Source: Calamus simplicifolius (taxonomy: Eukaryota; Streptophyta; Magnoliopsida; Arecales; Arecaceae). From it: a stretch of DNA of 64,000 bases. Positions 57,654-64,000 of this stretch are shown piece by piece (positions within the stretch are counted from its first letter, which is position 1; every line of letters begins with the position of its first letter). The notes under the pieces are model-generated. The model worked only from the letters and a program-made list of their open reading frames with translations. It ran no database searches and was not told where the DNA came from. The DNA lies in contig UESW01004822.1 in the NCBI GenBank assembly GCA_900491605.1, forward strand, positions 487,366 through 551,365, written 5' to 3'. A program made the translations under genes and the position numbers.

Positions 57654-58887
57654 AGCCTGTGACTTTCAAATCCAATAAAAAGTTTTCAATGTGTTTCATG
57701 TAGAGCTTTTGTTTAGAAGCTTCAAATTAGAGTTTTTTTTTATCTATTAGAGTTTGTCGGCTTTTAAATGACATCAAAAGCTGTTTTAAATTTTTTTTTA
57801 TCAAAATCATCCAAAAAATCACTTTTAACCTTCTAATACCTTTTAGTAGTACTTTTTAGATTTATTTTTGCATTGTTATTGACACTAAAACTTTTGATAG
57901 GAAAGCTTTTGAAAATAAAACTTTCATAAAGAAGCATACTTGTTGCTTATTAACTATATTTATAAAGTACCGTAAGCCTTTGATATATATTCGATAACCA
58001 AATCAAGAAAATGTTTTAAAGTAAGAAATTATAATATAATAATAAAAAACAATGCTTGATACTTTTAACTATCTAATTATTTATATTATTATAAATTATT
58101 CTTAATATATAAATCATTATTGTAATAATATAATGTAATATTTTTACTATTAATTATAATTATATATTACAATACATTATTAAAAAGTATAATAATTATT
58201 TTAATAATATAATATTATAACATTATGTTTAATTATTATAGAAATACATGTGCTTGGACAGGCACTTCTGAATAGAAACTTTAAATTGAAACTTGTACTA
58301 AATAATTATTTTTAAGCTTATAGGTAGAAACGGTTTTAAAAGCTGATTAAAAAATTGTAACAAATACTTCATCTTGTGCAAGTGCTTTTCAAATTTGAGA
58401 AGTGCTTTTAACCCTCTAAAAATATTTCCAAACAAGGCGCTAACCCTCCCAACGCAGCGTGCAGCTCAAAACTTAACTAAAAGAGGAAGGTGAAGCAAGC
58501 CAACATACAAGCACAGACATAGCATTTAATGAGAGGAAATTAAAAAAAGAATTTGGACAGAATAACCCACCGTCCATCGATCCTTCTCAAGTCCACTGCC
58601 TGCGCTTGTTCTCCGCCTTAGTTGGCGATGCTAACCAATGCCATTTATTTTTTCCAAAAAAGATGCAGAATATATCTTAATGTCACACAAATACGTTACA
58701 TCTATTTTATTATTTTAGGTAAGCACAAGCAGAAGCTTAGACCACCCAGCATTCACCGTTAAGTCGTGCACTTTGGTGAACTCATATTTAAACACGAAAG
58801 TTCTTCCATACTCTCAAGATACAAAGATATAACTACCATCAACCAGCAACAAAGCACAGGAAGGCAGGCTGCCAAGGGAATTAATTA
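57654..58887. other. non-coding spacer between the two reductase copies
   Basis: AT-rich; from about 57940 it is the second unit of the tandem duplication. No gene is seen; the 3' untranslated region of the reductase would lie at its right end. Confidence 0.5.
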
Positions 58888-59226
58888 TCATTCACCTTTC
58901 CATGAAGATAGGGGAGGGGTATCAGAGTTCCTCCAGGTTGCTATCGCAGAATGATATCTATCACCCTTGACAGAATCTATTGAAGCATATGATTCAAGTT
59001 CAGCCATTTCTTCAGGCGTGAGTTTCACTGACACTGCTCCAATATTCTGGTTGAAGTTCTCAATCTTGGTGGTGCCTGGTATAGGACTAACATCACTTCC
59101 CTGGTGGTGAACCCAAGCCAATGCAAGCTGCGATGTGGTGCATCCCTTCCTCTTAGCCATTTCGCTTACACGCTCAAATATAATTGCATTCTGCTCAAGA
59201 TTCTCTGGTTGCAATCTGGGCACAGT
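58888..59226 (-). CDS. aldo-keto reductase, last exon (perakine-reductase/auxin-induced type)
   Basis: A 339-nt minus-strand open segment from a TTTTGCAG acceptor (59227-59228) to TGA (58888-58890). Residues read TVPRLQPENLEQNAIIFERV, GCTTSQLALAWVHHQG, PIPGTTKIENFNQNIGAVSV, LTPEEMAELESYAS and a C-terminus SSWKGE. These are the conserved C-terminal NADPH-binding and helix segments of plant aldo-keto reductases of the perakine reductase/PCNT115 group, cytosolic enzymes that reduce aldehydes and ketones. Earlier exons are not seen before the copia element starting near 59780; they could lie beyond the window, or be lost. The exon itself is undamaged, which hints at a working or recently lost gene. 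Confidence 0.75.
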   Translation of the reverse strand, partial: TVPRLQPENLEQNAIIFERVSEMAKRKGCTTSQLALAWVHHQGSDVSPIPGTTKIENFNQNIGAVSVKLTPEEMAELESYASIDSVKGDRYHSAIATWRNSDTPPLSSWKGE

Positions 59227-59780
59227 CTGCAAAATCCTTCGTCATTCAGTAAATGGAACAAGACAAAAAGGCTCAATCAAGTACGACAAAACAAGAAAAT
59301 TGATAAAGACATCAGCTATGCAAGTGATACTAGCTAGTAGTTTGCTTCTTTCACCCACAAAGAGATGGAAACTTACCAAACTATAAGCAATGAAGAGCAA
59401 AATGTGGAAAATGAAAGAGTTCTAAATAGTTTAATAAAAAAAATAAAAAAAAAATTCCGACATGTACAATTGATCCACAAGAAGAAACAGTTATGAGATG
59501 GGAACAAAATTATAGGAAACAGATTGGAACAAACTACTTAATTGGATGCACCACTGCTTCCATGACTCCTGCGTGTATGGGGCTGTTTAGTTGCATGCAA
59601 TTCAATTGCTTGAAATTGAAGTTACAGTTGTAGAAAGGAGCCTTGTTTCTGTAACTGAAAACTGTTAATACAATTGCAACTGTTTGGTTATTTGATAAGG
59701 ACAGTGATATGGTTACATTATAATCAGGTTGGAAACGTTTGAAATATTATGTTTCTTGCATCCGTGAGCTAATTTGGGAT
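59227..59780 (-). other. intron or flank upstream of the reductase exon
   Basis: Begins (minus strand) with the splice acceptor. GGGGCTGTTTAGTTGCATGC near 59579 resembles the end of a small transposon but no matching inverted end was found. No exon is recognised. Confidence 0.45.
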
Positions 59781-59971
59781 GATTGTGTAAATAATATAAT
59801 GAAATATCTTAAACAAATCTTTTTATTTTTCTTTTTGATCAGTCTTTTGACTTATACGTGTGATAAGTCTTTTATTTTTGTTTGACCTACCGTTGGACGC
59901 TGATCGACCTTTGGACTGAATCGTCATTCCCGTTAGATTGATTCGTCGCTCTCGACCGGTGCTTGCTTTCT

Positions 59972-59979
59972 TATAAATA
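59972..59979 (+). promoter_or_regulatory. TATA box in the element G LTR
   Basis: TATAAATA in CTTTCTTATAAATATTCA, about 400 bp upstream of the gag ATG. Confidence 0.6.
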
Positions 59980-60247
59980 TTCAAAGCATGCCGGTGTTTA
60001 ATTTTTTTTAATTAAAACTTTATGCTTTCTATTCCATCCTTATCCAGAGATTCATTCCTCATCCTTATCCAGTCCAGAAATTCATTCTTTTGCTTCCGTT
60101 CTTATCCAGAGAGAACGAAATCATCTCGGTTGTTCATCCTCTTCTGACATTGATGTTTGCACGCCTGTTAGAAGACTTTGCTGTTGTATCCTGGAGGGTA
60201 GTCGTGATCTGATCTTCTGCACCGAGATATTATCTCCGAGAGGCCGA

Positions 60248-60373
60248 ATCTACTCTTAAGGATAGTGCCTTGCACGCCACAGCATCTTCTCAAATACATT
60301 TAAATTCAAATAGATAAGATCATCCCGGGTACTATCTTTTCCTCAAACTTATCCAACAATCTTAAGAGTAGAT
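60248..60373 (+). other. 13-bp inverted repeat ending at the gag start codon
   Basis: ATCTACTCTTAAG (60248-60260) and CTTAAGAGTAGAT (60361-60373) are perfectly complementary and 100 nt apart. The right arm is immediately followed by the gag ATG at 60374 and directly follows the probable LTR end (CCAACA, 60358), the usual primer-site position. Confidence 0.8.
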
Positions 60374-61616
60374 ATGGACTCTATTATGGTTGCTGCTACT
60401 AAGTTCTTTTCCGATATATCTAAGATTGAGCAATTTACCGGTTCCCATTATAAGCATTGGCAAGAGAAAATATTTTTAATATTAGACGTACATAATATTG
60501 GATATGTTTTGACTGATCCTAAACCTGAGAAAAAGGAGGACCTTCTAACCTGGGAAAAGGCTAACAGAATATGTAGGCATACTATTCTTAGTACTCTATC
60601 CAATGAACTATTTGATATTTATTATCTTATTAAATCAGCCTCTAAAATTTGGGAAAGCCTTAAAAGAAAATATTCTTGAAGATGCTGGTTCTCAAAAATT
60701 TGCTATAGGAAACCTTTTAAATTTTACCATGTCAGAAGATAAGGATGTGTCATCTCAGATCCATGCTTTCCATGTTATAATAGATGACCTTAAAAATAAA
60801 AATATTATTCTTTCTGATACTTTTATTGCTGGATCCCTAATTGAAAAATTACCTAAATCTTGGAAAGATTATAAGAATAATTTAAAGCATAAAAGAAAGT
60901 CTATATCCCTTGAAGACGTTATTGTGCATATTAAGATTGAAGAGCAAAACAGAGCCCGAGAAAAGATAGAAAAGGCTAAGGAAATGACTAGTAAGGCTAA
61001 TCTAATAGAGGATGGATCTAGTAAGGATAAACATAAGTCCTATAAGCCCAAACATAGAAACCATTATAAGAAATATGATAAGAAGCCTCATTTTTAAAAA
61101 GGTCAAAATTTTAAGAAGAAAAAGGGATCTTGCTATATTTGTGGAAAACTAGGACACCATGCTGCCCAATGCAAGTTCAGAAAAATTAATGATGCTCCAT
61201 CCAAACCAAAGGCTAACTTGATGGTTGAAGAAGATGTGAGTGCTACGGTTGTTAGCGAGGCCAATATTGTTGCACATACAAAGGACTGGATGATGGATTA
61301 TGGAGCCACTCATCATATATGTGGCAATAGAAATGCATTTGCCTCCTATATCCCACTGCCAGAAGGAGAGGAGCAAGTCTTCATGGGCAACTCAAAGTCT
61401 TGTTCAATGATTGGCAAAGGAAAAGTCAATCTAAAACTAACTTCTGGAAAAGTCCTTTCACTTGGAGATGTGCTACATATGCCGGACATCCGTATGAATC
61501 TGATTTCTGTGGCCTTGCTTGGAAAAAATGGTGTGAAAGTGTCATTTGAGTCTGACAAAGTTGTCATGACCAAATCTGAAAATTTCATTGGGAAAGGATA
61601 TTGTAACCTGAGAAAA
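60374..61616 (+). pseudogene. element G gag and protease, first copy
   Basis: Starts MDSIMVAATKFFSDISKIEQ, with the copia-type gag fold (FTGSHYKHWQEKIFLIL). A two-base loss near 60680 shifts the frame (KYS-stop, where the second copy reads KYILEDAG). The rest runs FHVIIDDLKNKNII, a Lys-rich tail, a stop at 61096-61098, and the CCHC knuckle CYICGKLGHHAAQC (61131-61172). The protease motif is MDYGATHHICG (usual DSGA; the D at 61295-61297 is kept), then PDIRMNLISVALLGKNGVKV. Similarity to the native order is broken at 61616, where the second copy starts. Confidence 0.8.
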
Positions 61617-62678
61617 AGGAGGACCTTCTAACCTGGGAAAAGGCTAACAGAATATGTAGGCATACTATTCTTAGTACTCTATCCAATGAACTATTTGATA
61701 TTATATCTTATTAAATCAGCCTCTGAAATTTGGGAAAGCCTTAAAAGAAAATATATTCTTGAAGATGCTGGTTCTCAAAAATTTGCTATAGGAAACCTTT
61801 TAAATTTTACCATGTCAGAAGATAAGGATGTGTCATCTCAGATCCATGCTTTCCATGTTATAATAGATGACCTTAAAAATAAAAATATTATTCTTCTGAT
61901 ACTTTTATTGCTGGATCCCTAATTGAAAAATTACCTAAATCTTGGAAAGATTATAAGAATAATTTAAAGCATAAAAGAAAGTCTATCCCTTGAAGACGTT
62001 ATTGTGCATATTAGATTGAAGAGCAAAACAGAGCCCGAGAAAAGATAGAAAGGCTAAGGAAATGACTAGTAAGGCTAATCTAATAGAGGATGGATCTAGT
62101 AAGGATAAACATAAGTCCTATAAGCCCAAACATAGAAACCATTATAAGAAATATGATAAGAAGCCTCATTTTTAAAAAGGTCAAAATTTTAAGAAGAAAA
62201 AGGATCTTGCTATATTGTGGGAAACTAGGACACCATGCTGCCCAATGCAGTTCAGAAAAATTAATGATGCTCCATCCAAACCAAAGGCTAACTTGATGGT
62301 TGAAGAAGATGTGAGTGCTACGGTTGTTAGCAAGGCCAATATTGTTGCATATACAAAGGACTGGATGATGGATTATGGAGCCACTCATCATATATGTGGC
62401 AATAGAAATGCATTTGCCTCCTATATCCCACTGCCAGAGGAGAGGAGCAAGTCTTCATGGGCAACTCAAAGTCTTGTTCAATGATTGACAAAGAAAAAGT
62501 CAATCTAAAACTAACTTCTGAAAAGTCCTTTCACTTGGAGATGTGCTACATGTGCCGGACATCCGTATGAATCTGATTTCTGTGGCCTTGCTTGGAAAAA
62601 TGGTGTGAAAGTGTTATTTGAGTCTGACAAAGTTGTCATGACCAAATCTGAAATTTCATTGGGAAAGGATATTGTAAC
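61617..62678 (+). repeat. element G gag-protease segment, second tandem copy
   Basis: Repeats 60524-61616 at an offset of 1093 bp and then continues into the natural downstream sequence. It carries the same TTTTTAAAAAGG stop. It differs mainly by single-base losses (for example CTTTCTG to CTTCTG, AAAAGGC to AAAGGC, AAGGGATC to AAGGATC, TGCAAGTTC to TGCAGTTC) and by very few substitutions. Confidence 0.9.
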
Positions 62679-62689
62679 CAGGGTCTATT

Positions 62690-63610
62690 TGTATTAAGTA
62701 CTCAAAGTTATAAATGAAAATGCATCATCTTCTTTTGCTTACTTGCTTGACTCTGTTAATCTTTGGCATGGTCGATTAGACATGTTAATTCTCTTATATT
62801 AAAAGAATGAAAATTAGGTTTGCTAAATAACATGTCTACTTCTTATGATCATGAAAAATGCCAAACATGTGTAGAATCTAAATTAACCAAAAGGAGTTGC
62901 AAATCTATTCATACAAGAAAAACTGAATTGTTAGAATTAATTTATTCTGACTTGGGAGATTTAAAAGGTAATATGACTAGAAGTGGAAAGAAATACTATT
63001 ACTTTTATCGATGATTTTTCTCGTTATGCAATGGTTTATCTTTTAAAATCAAAAGATGAAGCCTTCGAAATATTTCTAAAATATAAGGCAGAAGTTGAAA
63101 ATCAATTAACAAGAAAAATAAAAAGACTTAGATCTGATAGAGGAGGAGAATATGATTATACTCCTTTTAATGATTATTGTGCACAACATGGTATAATTCA
63201 TGAATTTACTCCTCCTTATTCATCAGAATCTAATGGAGTGGCTGAGAGAAAGAATAGAACACTTAAAGAAATGATGAATGCATTGCTCCTTAGTTCTGGT
63301 GCACCCATGAACTTGTGGGGGGAAGCCCTTCTTTCTGCTTGTTTTATTCAAAATAGAATTCTTATAAGAAAACCAATAAAACACCTTATGAGTTATGGAA
63401 TGGTCATTTGCCAAGTTTTAAATATTTAAAAGTATGGGGTTGTTTAGCAAAGGTCTTGCTTCCTGAACCTAAAAAGAGAAAGTTAGGATCTAAAACCTTT
63501 GATTGTATATTCATAGGTTATGTTCAAAATAGTCTTGCAAATAAATATAGTGCAGCCTATAGGTTCTTAGTGATTAAAAGTAAAATAATATTATGGAACC
63601 TAATACTATA
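62690..63610 (+). pseudogene. element G integrase
   Basis: Pre-integrase zinc region with LWHGRLD near 62760 and CQTCVESKLTKRSCKSIHTR near 62858. The core has FIDDFSRYAMVYLL (63007), LRSDRGGEYDY (63130) and SNGVAERKNRTLKEMM (63230), giving the full D-D-E set. The C-terminal GKAF-type region is KYLKVWGCLAKVLLPEPKKR with FDCIFIGY near 63500. Frameshifts near 62810, 62985 and 63400 break the frame. Confidence 0.8.
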
Positions 63611-63639
63611 GTCGAGACGAAAGATGCAGAATTTTTTGA

Positions 63640-64000
63640 ACATATCTTTCCTATGAAAACCTCCTTAGAAAGACCTTCTAGACCACAAGTGGTTGAACCT
63701 AATTTTAAGCCTGATGACATTCAAGAGCTAAGGAGATCCAAGAGAATCAAAAAGGAAACCAATCTAGGAGATGATTTTTATACTTTTCTTGTTGATAATG
63801 ATCCTCAAACCTATTCTGAAGCAATTTCATCTCCTGATGCTATATTTTGGAAAGAGGCTATAAATAATGAGATTGAATCCATCATGAGCAATCATACATG
63901 GGAATTAGTAAGTTTACCCTCTGGAGCTAAAACTATTGGGTGTAAATGGATCTTTAAGAAAGAACTAAAGCCTGATGGTTTTATTAAAAAATTTAAGGCA
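63640..64000 (+). pseudogene. element G reverse transcriptase, N-terminal part
   Basis: After a variable linker (RRSKRIKKETNLGDDF), RT starts near 63820: AISSPDAIFWKEAINNEIES, then NHTWELVSLPSGAKTIGCKW and IFKKELKPDG. The window ends before the catalytic YVDD. Confidence 0.75.

Larger units (their letters stand above)
53860..59110. repeat. tandem duplication carrying two aldo-keto reductase gene ends
   Basis: Unit 1 is about 53860-55169 continued at 57606-57653. Unit 2 is about 57940-59110. Shared parts include the AT-rich start, the AGGTAAGCACAAGCAGAAGC segment (54818 and 58718) and the reductase exon. The insertion at 55170-57605 divides unit 1. Confidence 0.75.
59780..64000 (+). mobile_element. 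Ty1/copia retrotransposon, running off the window (element G)
   Basis: A plus-strand element with 5' LTR (start uncertain, end about 60358), gag, protease, integrase and the start of RT at 63840-64000. The 1.09-kb gag-protease segment is present twice in tandem. Sequence divergence is low apart from short indels, so it is the youngest-looking copia here. It lies where upstream exons of the reductase would be expected. Confidence 0.8.

Noticed and set aside
59579..59760. GGGGCTGTTTAGTTGCATGC resembling the end of a miniature transposon
   Set aside because: No matching inverted end or target duplication could be found nearby.
1..64000. tRNA or rRNA genes
   Set aside because: I saw no cloverleaf-like or rRNA-like sequence; only retrotransposon primer sites complementary to tRNA ends.

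Overview
This is a plant nuclear window, AT-rich and made almost entirely of nested, decayed transposable elements. Ty3/gypsy lineages recognisable by domain order (Tat with two RNase H domains, Athila with a tRNA-Asp-like primer site, Tekay-type with a C-terminal chromodomain), Ty1/copia elements and a hAT transposon all point to a flowering plant. A monocot, possibly a palm, is an impression only and is not proven here. Layout: 1-6027 remnant of a Tat element with a split tandem array and an antisense ORF; 6028-9373 minus-strand gypsy remnant (B); 9374-22164 copy 1 of a segmental duplication (truncated copia pol, its 3' LTR, and flanking DNA with a broken small peptide gene), interrupted at 11814-17694 by a solo-LTR-like element that itself carries a hAT transposon; 22165-23462 palindrome-rich non-coding DNA; 23463-about 27696 Tekay-type pol and LTR with a collapsed second element inside; 27570-34064 copy 2 of the duplication, where the peptide gene is intact; 34147-53320 an old minus-strand gypsy element (E, same family as B) split by an Athila element (34336-43657, both LTRs, 5-bp target duplication) and by a deletion-derivative gypsy element (C, 43982-50500); 53321-59226 a tandem duplication carrying two aldo-keto reductase gene ends, one split by a 2.4-kb solo-LTR-like insertion; about 59780-64000 a copia element running off the window, with its gag-protease segment duplicated. 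Only two host gene families are supported. The first is a two-exon, signal-peptide-bearing, cysteine-rich small secreted peptide (resembling the MEG/ESF1 family) on the minus strand, present as an apparently complete gene at 32384-33248 and a one-base-frameshifted copy at 20642-21532; TATA box, splice sites and AATAAA lie at matching places in both copies. The second is the last exon of a perakine-reductase-like aldo-keto reductase at 58888-59226, with a broken paralogue around 55000. The most rewarding observations are the hidden peptide gene pair, an Athila LTR containing an inverted, shortened copy of its own neighbouring internal sequence, a TATA-led antisense coiled-coil ORF in the Tat element, a 13-bp U5-to-leader complementarity at the place where the copia primer site should be, and two probable sequencing or assembly artefacts (an N flanked by a repeated segment, and a duplication that differs mostly by single-base indels).
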